Part shown: positions 47,482 to 55,878 of the stretch, piece by piece
Numbering within the stretch: position 1 is the first letter of the stretch
Layout of the letters: every line of letters starts with the position of its first letter
DNA from: Trinickia terrae
GTDB taxonomy: Bacteria > Pseudomonadota > Gammaproteobacteria > Burkholderiales > Burkholderiaceae
Length of the DNA: 64,000 bases
Reading direction: 5' to 3'
Assembly (NCBI RefSeq): GCF_005144415.1
Contig: NZ_SWJE01000007.1
Coordinates: 124,001 to 188,000 of the forward strand
Translations under genes and position numbers: made by a program
The notes under the pieces: generated by a model
What the model saw: only the letters and a program-made list of their open reading frames with translations
Database searches by the model: none
What the model was told of the DNA's origin: nothing

Positions 47482-47769
47482 CGTGCAGTCCCCTTCGCGC
47501 GATCGATAAAAACATGCGTTAACGGATAGCGACCGCCGCGCTGATTTCCTTAAGTGCTCGTCGAAATGACTTTTGATTATTCAGCTGCTTCTTGACTCGA
47601 CTGCTGGACAGACTGCTTTATTCGTGTTCGCCGTCTAGATGGCGCTTCCCCGTGATCGATGGCGCCATGTGTTCCCGCTGGCCCGCCTGTGCGTCCGGGG
47701 TTGCGGCCGGCACGGCTAGCGCCGTGCGACTAAAATGCGTGGCGGAATGAAGACGCAGGAGATGCAGGT

Positions 47770-48066
47770 ATGACTAGCCCCGATTTAAACACAAGAATTG
47801 AAACTTATTATGTCCGCGTGCGTGGCGTCGTCCAGGGTGTGGGGTTTCGACACGCCACGGTGCGCAAGGCGCACTCGCTTGGTATCAAGGGCTGGGTCGC
47901 GAATCTCGACGACGGCTCGGTCGAGGCGATTCTCCAGGGCCCGGCCAACCAGGTCGACCTGATGCTCGAATGGATGCGGCGCGGCCCGCCCGCGGCGCGC
48001 GTGACCGATCTTGCCGGCGAGGAGCGCTATACGGACAAGCGCTACGAGCGCTTCGAGCAGCACTGA
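47770..48066 (+). CDS. acyP: Acylphosphatase
   Basis: A 98-residue enzyme hydrolysing the carboxyl-phosphate bond of acyl phosphates. The active-site loop is RGVVQGVGFRHATV with catalytic Arg27, and the catalytic Asn is Asn45 in GWVANLDDGSVEA; EGPANQV-type and AARVTD segments complete the fold. Length is typical. It lies after a 288-bp non-coding gap (47482-47769) that shows only likely promoters for the two divergent genes. Confidence 0.94.
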   Translation: MTSPDLNTRIETYYVRVRGVVQGVGFRHATVRKAHSLGIKGWVANLDDGSVEAILQGPANQVDLMLEWMRRGPPAARVTDLAGEERYTDKRYERFEQH

Positions 48067-48169
48067 TGGGATTGTCTGTTTTCAAGGGTGCGCGCCGAGT
48101 CGCATCGCTTTACCGCAATTCGATGGCAAAGATATTTAAAGCGCATTTCTCCACCGCGCAGCGCGCGCG

Positions 48170-49066
48170 ATGAAGTATCCCGATGCAGGACGAGGCATCG
48201 CCCTTTCAGTGGGTGCGTCGGCCCTTTTTGCGCTGATGTCGGCCTACACCAAGCTGCTCGCGCCGCTGACCGGCCTCGACATCTTTGCATGGCGGATCGT
48301 CTGGACCGTGCCCGGCGCGTTGCTGCTGGTGGCGTTGCGCGGCCGCGTTCCCGAGCTCAGGCAACTGGTCGTGCGAGCCTTCGCCGAGCCGGGCATCGCG
48401 CTCGCGGCGCTCGCCGCCGCCGGCTTGCTCGGCCTGCAGCTGTGGGTGTTCCTGTGGGCGCCGCTGCACGGGCGGATGCTCGAAGTGTCGCTCGGCTATT
48501 TCCTGCTGCCGCTCACGATGGTGCTGGTTGCGCGCTTCCACTATCGCGAGCGGCTCGATCCGGCGCAGTGGCTCGCGGTCGCCTGCGCGGCGCTCGGCGT
48601 CGCGCACGAGCTGTTGGTGACGCACGCGTTTTCCTGGCCGACGCTGCTCGTCGCGCTCGGCTATCCGCCGTATTTCGTCCTGCGACGCAAGATCCACGCC
48701 GATTCGCTCGCGCTGTTCGCGGTCGAAATGCTGCTGCTCTTTCCCGTGGCCGCGCTCTGGGTGGCGACGAGCGGCAGCGCAGGCGCGGCGTTCGGCCGTG
48801 TCGCGCTGTGGGGCGCGCTGCTGCCGGGACTCGGCATCTTGAGCACGGTTGCGCTCAGTTGCTACCTGGGCGCAAGCCGCCTGCTGCCGATGGCGCTGTT
48901 CGGGATTCTCGGCTACGTCGAGCCGGTGCTGATCGTCGTGATCGCGGTCACCGTGCTCGGCGAGACGTTGTCGTTGCAGCAACTCGCGACATATGTGCCG
49001 ATCTGGATCGCCGTGGCGTTGACGGGGCTGCACAGCGTGTCGCTGCTGCGTGCGGCGGGGCGCTGA
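48170..49066 (+). CDS. rarD: RarD/EamA-family permease
   Basis: A 298-residue inner-membrane transporter with ten predicted helices arranged as two EamA units. It begins GIALSVGASALFALMSAYTK and has the RarD features IFAWRIVWTVPGALLLV and LPLTMVLVARFHYRERLDP, then GYPPYFVLRRK. RarD proteins are drug/metabolite transporters of uncertain substrate. It is on the same strand as acyP with a 103-bp gap and converges on the Mpo1-like gene. Confidence 0.88.
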   Translation: MKYPDAGRGIALSVGASALFALMSAYTKLLAPLTGLDIFAWRIVWTVPGALLLVALRGRVPELRQLVVRAFAEPGIALAALAAAGLLGLQLWVFLWAPLHGRMLEVSLGYFLLPLTMVLVARFHYRERLDPAQWLAVACAALGVAHELLVTHAFSWPTLLVALGYPPYFVLRRKIHADSLALFAVEMLLLFPVAALWVATSGSAGAAFGRVALWGALLPGLGILSTVALSCYLGASRLLPMALFGILGYVEPVLIVVIAVTVLGETLSLQQLATYVPIWIAVALTGLHSVSLLRAAGR

Positions 49067-49077
49067 AGCACGCCTTT

Positions 49078-49623
49078 TCAGCCCTGGTGATGCGGCTTCG
49101 GATGCGCGGGGTTGATGCGCGTCGGCCCGGCCTGGCGCTCGATCGCCTCGCGCAGCGCCGGCCGCCAGCCGAAGCCGAACAGTGCTTCGGCGAGCACGAA
49201 GAGCGGCCCGATCAGCAGGCCGATCACGTCGTCTACGAAGGCCGGCTTGCGGTGCTCGTACGCCGCATGTCCGACGAACTGGAAGATCCACCCGACGACG
49301 AAGAGCCCGACGCCCGCGCCGAGCCACGCGCCGAGCGGCGCTTGCGCCAGCCGATGTCCGAACCACAGGCATAGCGCGGAGACGGCCGCCATCATCAGGC
49401 CGAGCGGCACGTCGAGCACGAGGTAGTAGACGGTCGTGGCAACGAACAGAAGCCAGGCCGGCGACACCGCGAACGGCAGCACGCCGAAGTCCGAAGCCGG
49501 CCGGCTGAGCAGCACGGCGAGCGCGGCGACGATCATCGGAATGCCGGCGAAATGCGTGGCGATGTTGCGCCGGTCGCGATGGTAGGCCGCATATTGGGTG
49601 AGCTGGTCTGTCAGTGTTCTCAT
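49078..49623 (-). CDS. Mpo1-like (DUF962) membrane protein
   Basis: A 180-residue protein with about four to five membrane helices. It has the DUF962/YGL010w pattern: LTQYAAYHRDRRNIATHFAG near the N-terminus, LDVPLGLMM and WIFQFVGHAAYEHRKPAFVD in the middle, whose His residues are the expected iron ligands. Yeast Mpo1 is a 2-hydroxy fatty acid dioxygenase; the bacterial substrate is unknown. The ATG at 49623 (MRTLTDQLTQ) is preferred over an upstream in-frame start at 49719 because homology begins there. Confidence 0.88.
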   Translation of the reverse strand: MRTLTDQLTQYAAYHRDRRNIATHFAGIPMIVAALAVLLSRPASDFGVLPFAVSPAWLLFVATTVYYLVLDVPLGLMMAAVSALCLWFGHRLAQAPLGAWLGAGVGLFVVGWIFQFVGHAAYEHRKPAFVDDVIGLLIGPLFVLAEALFGFGWRPALREAIERQAGPTRINPAHPKPHHQG

Positions 49624-49712
49624 GGATGTCTCCCTCTCCTCGAAAGCCCTCATAATCGCGCTCAATCGCTTACCGACACATTCGGGTAGCCGACAATCCT
49701 CCTCCCTATCGT

Positions 49713-50456
49713 ATGACATCGCCGTCCGCCAACCTGCCTGCCGACCGTGATCGTGCGGCGCTTGCCGCCGCGCTGGCGGCGAGCGCGTGGTTTCGCGCGA
49801 GCCCCGAGGACTTGCGCACGGCGCTCGTCGAGCATGGGCGCGTCGAGCGGCTGCCTGCCGGCGCGCGGCTGTTCAGCCGCGGCGATGCCGACGACGGCCT
49901 CTATTGCGTGTTGGAAGGGGCGATCCGGATCGGCGCGGCGAGCTTCGCGGGCAAGGAGGCGCTGCTCGCGCTCATCGAGCCCGTGAACTGGTTCGGCGAG
50001 ATCGCGCTGTTCGACGGACGGCCGCGCACGCACGATGCGTATGCAGAGCGCGATTCCGTGCTGTTCCGAGTGCCGCGCGCCGCGCTCGCCGCGTTGCTCG
50101 AGCGCAAGCCTGCGTATTGGCATGCGTTCGGTTTGCTGCTCACCCAGAAATTGCGTCTCACGTTCGACTTGATCGAGGAAACGGCGCTGCTGCCCGCGCC
50201 GCAACGCGTGGCGCGGCGGCTCCTGCTGATGGCGGGCGGATATGGCGATGCCGGCGCGGTGCGATGCGTGCTCAAGGTGCCGCAGGAAGATCTCGCGATG
50301 ATGCTCGCGCTGTCGCGCCAGACGATCAATCAGATCCTCAAGCAATTCGAAATCCAGGGTGCGCTGAGGCTGCGCTACGCGGAGATCGAGATCGTCGATG
50401 TGGCGATGCTCGGGGCGCTCGCGGCACCGGATTGCGCCGGGCGTCCGCGCCGTTGA
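49713..50456 (+). CDS. Crp/Fnr-family transcriptional regulator
   Basis: A 247-residue regulator. A cyclic-nucleotide-binding-type beta-roll (about residues 20-140) includes LPAGARLFSRGDADDGLYCV and NWFGEIALFDGRPRTHDAYA. The HTH_Crp domain (about 165-230) includes VPQEDLAMMLALSRQTINQI. It has no N-terminal Cys set for an Fnr-type iron-sulfur cluster, so it senses something else or a nucleotide. Its target is unknown; it lies upstream of the MarR-efflux block on the same strand, divergent from the Mpo1-like gene. Confidence 0.9.
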   Translation: MTSPSANLPADRDRAALAAALAASAWFRASPEDLRTALVEHGRVERLPAGARLFSRGDADDGLYCVLEGAIRIGAASFAGKEALLALIEPVNWFGEIALFDGRPRTHDAYAERDSVLFRVPRAALAALLERKPAYWHAFGLLLTQKLRLTFDLIEETALLPAPQRVARRLLLMAGGYGDAGAVRCVLKVPQEDLAMMLALSRQTINQILKQFEIQGALRLRYAEIEIVDVAMLGALAAPDCAGRPRR

Positions 50457-50485
50457 AGGTCGCTGGCGGCTATCTCGTCCTTGAC

Positions 50486-50503
50486 TATGTGTGTACGCAC
50501 ATA
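50486..50503. promoter_or_regulatory. MarR-type operator 1
   Basis: TATGTGTGTACGCACATA is an 18-bp palindrome with one mismatched pair and a GTAC centre. It lies 14-31 bp upstream of the first MarR start and matches operators 2 and 3, which indicates shared regulation. Confidence 0.75.
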
Positions 50504-50516
50504 TAGACTGCCTTTC

Positions 50517-50939
50517 ATGAACAGACCACTCTCCTACGACGAATGCAATTGCTTCGCGCTGCGTCAGGCGGCGCGTTTCGTCACGCAAATCTACGAACGG
50601 CATCTGGGGCAAGTCGGCATGACGGCGGCTCAGTTCACGATCATGGCCAAGCTCGCCCGCAAGCCGGAGTCCACCATGCTGGAGTTGGCCGACGGCATGG
50701 TGATGGATCGCACTACGCTCGTTCGCGCACTGAAGCCGATGCAGCGCGACGGCTACGTCGTGGCGCAGCCCTCGGAGCAGGATAGCCGTACGTTCTTGCT
50801 CAGCTTGTCGCCTGAAGGCGAAAAGGTCTTCGACGAGGCGGTCGTTGCGTGGCGCGCGGCACAAGACGAGTTCGAGAAGAAATTCGGCCGCTCGCGCGCG
50901 AAGTCGTTGCGCGCGGAGCTCTTCAGCATGACGGCGTAG
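50517..50939 (+). CDS. MarR-family regulator 1 of the efflux locus
   Basis: A 140-residue winged-helix repressor. The DNA-binding region (about residues 35-100) has MTAAQFTIMAKLARKPESTM, then ADGMVMDRTTLVRALKPMQR and the wing SEQDSRTFLLSLSPEGEK. The ATG at 50517 is preferred; an upstream in-frame GTG-type start overlaps the operator. It is followed 98 bp later by a paralogue, which shares the MVMDRTTLVRA recognition helix, so both should bind the same operators. It probably represses the EmrAB-type efflux operon. Confidence 0.92.
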   Translation: MNRPLSYDECNCFALRQAARFVTQIYERHLGQVGMTAAQFTIMAKLARKPESTMLELADGMVMDRTTLVRALKPMQRDGYVVAQPSEQDSRTFLLSLSPEGEKVFDEAVVAWRAAQDEFEKKFGRSRAKSLRAELFSMTA

Positions 50940-51001
50940 TAAGTTTGTACAGACCAATGCGGTCCTCGATGCTTGTTCAGGGCCGCATATTTTTTCTTGA
51001 T

Positions 51002-51019
51002 TATGTGTATATGCACCAC
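51002..51019. promoter_or_regulatory. MarR-type operator 2
   Basis: TATGTGTATATGCACCAC is a diverged copy of operator 1 (TATGTG left half intact), 18 bp upstream of the second MarR gene. Confidence 0.6.
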
Positions 51020-51037
51020 TGATCTTCGCAGCAGAAA

Positions 51038-51454
51038 ATGCAGATCCCCATCGAAGACGATTGTTTCGCGATTCGCCAAGCTGCGAGATACGTTTCCCAT
51101 ATCTACGACAGGCATTTGGCTCAGGTCGGTTTGACGATCACGCAATTCTCGATCCTGCTGCGGCTTCGGCGCACGTCGCCGCAAACGGCGTCGCAACTGG
51201 CCGACTCGATGGTGATGGATCGCACGACGCTGGTGAGGGCGATTCAGCCTCTGCAACGCGACGGCCTGCTGTCGAGCGCGCCTTCCGAGCGGGACCGCCG
51301 AGCGCTATCGATCCGGCTCACCGAGCTCGGCGTGCAAAAGCTCGCCAGCGCAAAAATTCCCTGGCACGCGGCGCAGGAAGAGTTCGAGGAGCGCTTCGGC
51401 GCGCAACGCGCGGCATTGCTGCGGCAGGAGCTGTTCGCGTTGACGAGCGAGTAG
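51038..51454 (+). CDS. MarR-family regulator 2 of the efflux locus
   Basis: A 138-residue paralogue of the preceding regulator. It shares the opening CFAIRQAARYVSHIYDRHLA and the recognition helix DSMVMDRTTLVRAIQPLQRD, followed by the wing SERDRRALSIRLTELGVQKL. Tandem duplication is likely. It lies 87 bp before emrA, with operator 3 in the gap. Two regulators with one site type may allow hetero-dimers or graded responses to different inducers. Confidence 0.92.
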   Translation: MQIPIEDDCFAIRQAARYVSHIYDRHLAQVGLTITQFSILLRLRRTSPQTASQLADSMVMDRTTLVRAIQPLQRDGLLSSAPSERDRRALSIRLTELGVQKLASAKIPWHAAQEEFEERFGAQRAALLRQELFALTSE

Positions 51455-51519
51455 CCGGATCGTTTCAAAGCATCGCAGTTTGGATAAGCGCGCCGAGTCG
51501 CGCTTTATTTCAATCACAT

Positions 51520-51537
51520 GGAGTGCGTACGCACATA
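51520..51537. promoter_or_regulatory. MarR-type operator 3 at the efflux operon
   Basis: GGAGTGCGTACGCACATA contains the perfect palindrome GTGCGTACGCAC and matches the right half of operator 1 exactly. It ends 4 bp before the emrA ATG, so repressor binding would cover the translation start region. Confidence 0.75.
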
Positions 51538-51541
51538 AATC

Positions 51542-52642
51542 ATGTCCACAACCCCGTCCACCGTTGCGCCGGCAGGCGCCGCCCAACCCCGCCAGGAGGC
51601 GCGCCGCATCCCCTGGATGCTGCTCGCCGTGTTTTCCGTGCTCGCCGTGCTGGCGGCAGCGGCGTCGTATTGGTTCTTCGTCGGCCGCTTCGTCGAATCG
51701 ACCGATGACGCGTACGTAGGTGGCGACGTGACTGTCATGGCGCCGAGAGTGAGCGGGTTCGTAGCGGACGTTCTCGTGAAGGACAACCAGCATGTCAGCG
51801 CCAATCAAGTGCTGATCCGGCTCGATGCGCGCGACTACGATGCGCGCCTTGCGCAGGCGCAAGCGGATGTGGCCGGCGCGAAGGCGTCGGTCGTCGAATT
51901 GCAGGCGAAACGGGCGCTGCAGCTAGCGACGATCGACGTGCAATCGGCCGACGTGCGCTCGTCGAAGGCGGAGCTCACACGCAGCGCGTCCGACGAGCAG
52001 CGCTATCGCGAGCTCGTGAAGGACCAAGCCGTGTCGAATCAGGTCGTCGAGCGCGCGGATGCGGATCTCTCGAAGGCCCGGGCCGCCGTCGACGGCAGCA
52101 GTGCCGCATTGGCCGCCGCCCAGCGCCAGCTCGCGGTGCTCGACGCGCAGATCAACGATGCCCAGGCGCGCGTCGCCACGGCTCGAGCGGCCGAGCGCGT
52201 CGCCGAGCTGAACGTCGAATACACGACGATCCGCTCGCCGGTCGACGGCTATGTCGGCAATCGCACCGCGCGCGTCGGGCTGCTGGCGAATACCGGCGCT
52301 GCGCTGCTGACAATCGTGCCGTCGAACGGGCTCTGGATCGATGCGAACTTCAAGGAGGACCAGTTGAAGAAGATGCGCGTGGGCGACTCGGCGGAGGTCG
52401 AGCTCGACGCGTCGAGCGGCGCGATTCACGGCGTGGTCGAAAGCCTCGCGCCCGCGACGGGCGCGACGTTCAGCGTCCTGCCTGCGGAAAACGCCACCGG
52501 CAACTTCACGAAGATCGTGCAGCGCGTGCCGGTGCGCATCCGGCTCGACGTGCCGAAGAACATGCAAGGCGTGCTGCGCCCGGGCCTGTCGGCGACGGTC
52601 AAGGTGCACGTCGATTCCGGCAGCGCGCAAGGCAACGCGTAA
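51542..52642 (+). CDS. emrA: EmrA/HlyD-family membrane fusion protein
   Basis: A 366-residue periplasmic adaptor of a tripartite drug efflux pump. One N-terminal membrane helix (about residues 22-44, LLAVFSVLAVLAAAASYWFF), the lipoyl half-motifs STDDAYVGGDVTVMAPRVSG and TIRSPVDGYVGNRTARVGLL, a long helical hairpin (about 105-215) and a beta-barrel with NGLWIDANFKEDQLKKMRVG. No good ribosome binding site precedes the ATG at 51542; operator 3 occupies that stretch. The EmrB gene begins directly after the stop. Confidence 0.93.
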   Translation: MSTTPSTVAPAGAAQPRQEARRIPWMLLAVFSVLAVLAAAASYWFFVGRFVESTDDAYVGGDVTVMAPRVSGFVADVLVKDNQHVSANQVLIRLDARDYDARLAQAQADVAGAKASVVELQAKRALQLATIDVQSADVRSSKAELTRSASDEQRYRELVKDQAVSNQVVERADADLSKARAAVDGSSAALAAAQRQLAVLDAQINDAQARVATARAAERVAELNVEYTTIRSPVDGYVGNRTARVGLLANTGAALLTIVPSNGLWIDANFKEDQLKKMRVGDSAEVELDASSGAIHGVVESLAPATGATFSVLPAENATGNFTKIVQRVPVRIRLDVPKNMQGVLRPGLSATVKVHVDSGSAQGNA

Positions 52643-54250
52643 ATGGCCTCGTCCGCGACTTCGATCATGAGCACGGCAAAACCCGCCGTCATGAACCCCG
52701 CCGATCTGCCGACGCGCACCAAAGTCTTCGCGTTCTCGTTGATGTGCCTCGGGTTCTTCATGGCGACGCTCGACATCCAGATCGTGGCGTCGTCCCTTCG
52801 CGACATCGGCGGTGGCTTGTCCGCGAGCCAGGACGAGCTGTCGTGGGTGCAGACGTCCTACCTGATCGCCGAGATCCTCGTGATCCCGATGACCGGATGG
52901 CTCACGCGCGTGTTTTCGACGCGCTGGGTTTTCGCGGCCTCCGCATTGGGCTTCACGATCACGAGCATGCTCTGCGGCCTCGCATGGGACATCAATTCGA
53001 TGATCCTGTTCCGCGGCCTGCAAGGCGCGCTCGGCGCCGCGATGATCCCGACGGTATTCACCACCGCGTTCGTGCTGTTCCCGCCGAAGCAGCGCCTGAT
53101 CGCCTCGACGACGATCAGCGCGCTCGCGACGCTCGCGCCGACGCTCGGCCCCGTGATCGGCGGCTGGATCACGTCGCAATGGTCATGGCACTGGCTGTTC
53201 TATCTGAACCTCGTGCCGGGCATCGCGGTGACGGTTCTGGTGCCGCGCTATGTCGATTTCGACAGAGCCGATCATTCGCTGCTGAAGAAGGGCGACTATC
53301 TCGGCATCGCGCTGAGCTGCGGCTTTCTCGGCTGCCTCGAGTACGTGCTCGAAGAGGGCCCGCGCAAGAACTGGTTCAGCGACGACGTGATCGTCGCCTG
53401 CGCCTGGATCTCCGCGATTTGCGGATTCCTGTTCATCGTCCATGCGCTGACCGCCAAGGAGCCGATCGTCGACCTGAGGGCGCTCATGATTCGCAACTTC
53501 GGCGTCGGCAGCCTGCTGTCGTTCATCACCGGCATCGGCATCTTCTGCGCGGTGTTCCTCACGCCGCTGTTCCTCGCGCGCGTGCGCGGCTTCGATTCGT
53601 TGCAGATCGGCCTGGCCCTGCTGTCGGTCGGCTGTTTCCAGTTGCTCGGGCTCGTCTTCTACTCGCTGCTCACGCGCGTGCTCAACATGCGCTGGCTGCT
53701 CGTGATCGGCCTCGTGATGTTCGGCCTCGGCTGCTATCTCTACGTGCCGCTCACGAATCAATGGGGCTGGCAGCAATTGCTGATTCCGCAGGCGCTGCGC
53801 GGCTTCGGCCAGCAGTTCTGCATTCCGCCCATCGTCACGATGGCGCTGGGTTCGCTGCCGCCGTCGCGGCTGAAGTCGGCGAGCGGCTTGTTCAACCTCA
53901 TGCGCAATCTCGGCGGCGCGATCGGCATCGCGGTGGCAAGCACGATGCTCAACGATCGGCTGAACTTGCATTACGAGCGGCTCGACGAGCACCTGAATGC
54001 GGGACGGCCCGTCGTCGAATCGATTCTCCAAGCGCAGACGGCGCATCTCGCCGCAGTGGGCGGCGACGTGCTCAACGCCGCCGGCGCGGGGCTCGGCACG
54101 CTGCATGCACTGCTGTTGCGCGAAGCGCTCGTGCTGACGTTTTCCGACACCTTCTTTGCCTTGGCGCTGTGTTTCGTGGTGGCGCTCGGGAGCGTGCTGC
54201 TGTCGCGACCGTTCGGCATCAACACGGCTCCACCGCCTGACGCGCACTGA
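52643..54250 (+). CDS. emrB: EmrB/QacA-family (DHA2) drug transporter
   Basis: A 535-residue major facilitator with 14 predicted helices. The DHA2 features are LGFFMATLDIQIVASSLRDI (helix 1), ELSWVQTSYLIAEILVIPMT (helix 2) and TLAPTLGPVIGGWITSQWSW (motif C region, helix 5). It exports hydrophobic toxic compounds using the proton gradient through EmrA and the outer-membrane channel. It starts directly at the emrA stop (TAA then ATG), and the OMF gene overlaps its stop (TGATG). Confidence 0.94.
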   Translation: MASSATSIMSTAKPAVMNPADLPTRTKVFAFSLMCLGFFMATLDIQIVASSLRDIGGGLSASQDELSWVQTSYLIAEILVIPMTGWLTRVFSTRWVFAASALGFTITSMLCGLAWDINSMILFRGLQGALGAAMIPTVFTTAFVLFPPKQRLIASTTISALATLAPTLGPVIGGWITSQWSWHWLFYLNLVPGIAVTVLVPRYVDFDRADHSLLKKGDYLGIALSCGFLGCLEYVLEEGPRKNWFSDDVIVACAWISAICGFLFIVHALTAKEPIVDLRALMIRNFGVGSLLSFITGIGIFCAVFLTPLFLARVRGFDSLQIGLALLSVGCFQLLGLVFYSLLTRVLNMRWLLVIGLVMFGLGCYLYVPLTNQWGWQQLLIPQALRGFGQQFCIPPIVTMALGSLPPSRLKSASGLFNLMRNLGGAIGIAVASTMLNDRLNLHYERLDEHLNAGRPVVESILQAQTAHLAAVGGDVLNAAGAGLGTLHALLLREALVLTFSDTFFALALCFVVALGSVLLSRPFGINTAPPPDAH

Positions 54251-55704
54251 TGTCCATCGAGGTCCATGACATGAATTCGAACCCTGCCAATGCGATTGCC
54301 GGCGTAGTCGCGGCGTTGAGTCTCGCGGCCTGCGCCGTGCCCCCCGCTGCGCATGACACGCTTTCGCAAACGGTCAGCACCGTTGCGCCGCAAACGTGGG
54401 ATGTCGCCGCGCCGCAAGACACCGCGAATGCCGATGCCTGGTGGCGGCAATTCGGCGATCCGGTCATGCATCAGCTCGTGGAGTCGGTGCTGCAGGACAA
54501 TCTCGACGTGCAAGCGGCTGTCGAGCGCGTGAAGCAGGCGCAGTCGATCACGGTGCAGCGCCGCGCGGCGCTGCTGCCCGAGCTCGACGCCACCGCCACC
54601 GCTTCGGACGAGCGCATCAACACGCCGCCGCCGCTCGGTTACGTGCGGCAGGCCGGCTTCGGCGTCGCGGCGAGCTGGACGCCTGACGTATTCGGCGGCC
54701 AGCGCCTGACGGTGCTTGCGGCCGAGGCGCAAACGGGCGGACGCCAGGAAGCGCTCAATGCGTTGCGTCTCGCGCTGGCGGCCAACACAGCAGCGGCCTA
54801 CATCGATCTGCGCTGGGCGCAGGCCGAATTGCAGATCCTCGACGAGAACGAGCAGATTCGGGCGAGGGCGCTCAAGCTGACACAGGAGCGGCTGCATTTC
54901 GGCTTGTCGACGCAGCTCGATGTCGCTCGCGCGCAGAATCAGTTGAGCGATCTGCAAGCGCAGATTCCTCGCGTGCGGTCCGACGTCGAGCATCAGTTGA
55001 GCCTGATCGCGGTCTATTCGGGCCGCACGCCGGAAAGCGTCAACGGTCTGCTGCCCGGCGCGGCGCAGCCTATCCCGGTGCCTGCGCAAAGCGTGCCGCA
55101 AGTGCTGCCTTCCGACGCGTTGCTGCGCCGCCCCGATGTGCGCGAGGCGTACGCGCTGGTCGAGCAGCGTGCCGACGAAGTCGGCGTATCGAGGGCGCAG
55201 CGTTATCCGCAGTTCCGGCTGAATCTCGCGGACGGCTTGCTGGCGTCGTCCTATCTCGGCTTGCCGACGCTGACCGACAACCTGTTCAGCGCGGCGCTGA
55301 ACGCGACGAGCCCGATCTTCAACGCAGGGCGGATCACCGCGAATATCGGCGAAAGCGAAAGCAGGATGCGCGAGTCGCAGTTGGCGTTGCGGCAGACGAT
55401 GCTGCAGGCGCTCAAGGAAGTCGAGGATACGCGCAGCGACATCGTGAGCAGTTCGGATCAAGTCGTGCGTCTGGGCGGCGCGCTGGATGCGTCGAATCAG
55501 GCCTTGCATCTTTCGGACGAGCTGTATCGCGGCGGTGCAGCAAACTTTCTGGATGTGCTGACGGCGCAGGAGGCCTATCTGCGCGATTCGGAGTCGCTGA
55601 ACCAGGCCAAGCGCGAGCACGCGCTCGCGGCGGTCGCGCTCTATCGCGCGCTGGGCGGCGGCTGGGAGGCAGGGCAGTGCGCGGAACTGGCGGCCCGGGA
55701 TTGA
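54250..55704 (+). CDS. NodT-family outer-membrane efflux lipoprotein
   Basis: A 484-residue TolC-like outer-membrane factor. A signal peptide ends in the lipobox LSLAACAVP (Cys about residue 28). Two OEP domains follow: WWRQFGDPVMHQLVESVLQD and RPDVREAYALVEQRADEVGV, each leading into coiled-coil helices. It completes the tripartite pump. The start overlaps the emrB stop; an in-frame ATG at 54271 is an alternative start for the signal peptide. The operon ends here; the next gene has its own distinctive promoter. Confidence 0.93.
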   Translation: MSIEVHDMNSNPANAIAGVVAALSLAACAVPPAAHDTLSQTVSTVAPQTWDVAAPQDTANADAWWRQFGDPVMHQLVESVLQDNLDVQAAVERVKQAQSITVQRRAALLPELDATATASDERINTPPPLGYVRQAGFGVAASWTPDVFGGQRLTVLAAEAQTGGRQEALNALRLALAANTAAAYIDLRWAQAELQILDENEQIRARALKLTQERLHFGLSTQLDVARAQNQLSDLQAQIPRVRSDVEHQLSLIAVYSGRTPESVNGLLPGAAQPIPVPAQSVPQVLPSDALLRRPDVREAYALVEQRADEVGVSRAQRYPQFRLNLADGLLASSYLGLPTLTDNLFSAALNATSPIFNAGRITANIGESESRMRESQLALRQTMLQALKEVEDTRSDIVSSSDQVVRLGGALDASNQALHLSDELYRGGAANFLDVLTAQEAYLRDSESLNQAKREHALAAVALYRALGGGWEAGQCAELAARD

Positions 55705-55729
55705 CGAGCCCCGCTGCGGCGTCCGTGAC

Positions 55730-55766
55730 GGGGTGTAGCCGAAAAGGCGGGGTGTAGCCAAAAGGC
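55730..55766 (+). repeat. Tandem 18-19 bp direct repeat
   Basis: GGGGTGTAGCCGAAAAGGC (55730-55748) is followed directly by GGGGTGTAGCCAAAAGGC (55749-55766). It lies between the efflux operon and the hrpII-type promoter. It has no hairpin potential that I can see, and its role is unknown. Confidence 0.7.
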
Positions 55767-55769
55767 ATC

Positions 55770-55830
55770 TTCGCATTTGGTGATGATTGTTCGCGGCGCG
55801 AAATTGATCAGACGGATCGAGGCCTAGGAT
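55770..55830 (+). promoter_or_regulatory. hrpII/PIP-box promoter (TTCG-N16-TTCG with spaced -10)
   Basis: TTCG at 55770-55773 and TTCG at 55790-55793 are separated by exactly 16 bases, the hrpII-box rule for HrpB-activated genes in Ralstonia and Burkholderia (PIP-box in Xanthomonas). A -10 element TAGGAT (YANNNT) at 55825-55830 follows after 31 bases, within the required 30-32. The transcription start would be about 55837, shortly before the 1480-residue gene. Binding by an AraC-type HrpB is predicted from the pattern. Confidence 0.75.
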
Positions 55831-55878
55831 TGAACCGTTCATTAAATTTTCGTGACTTTCAGACCGCGGGTGCTCGCG

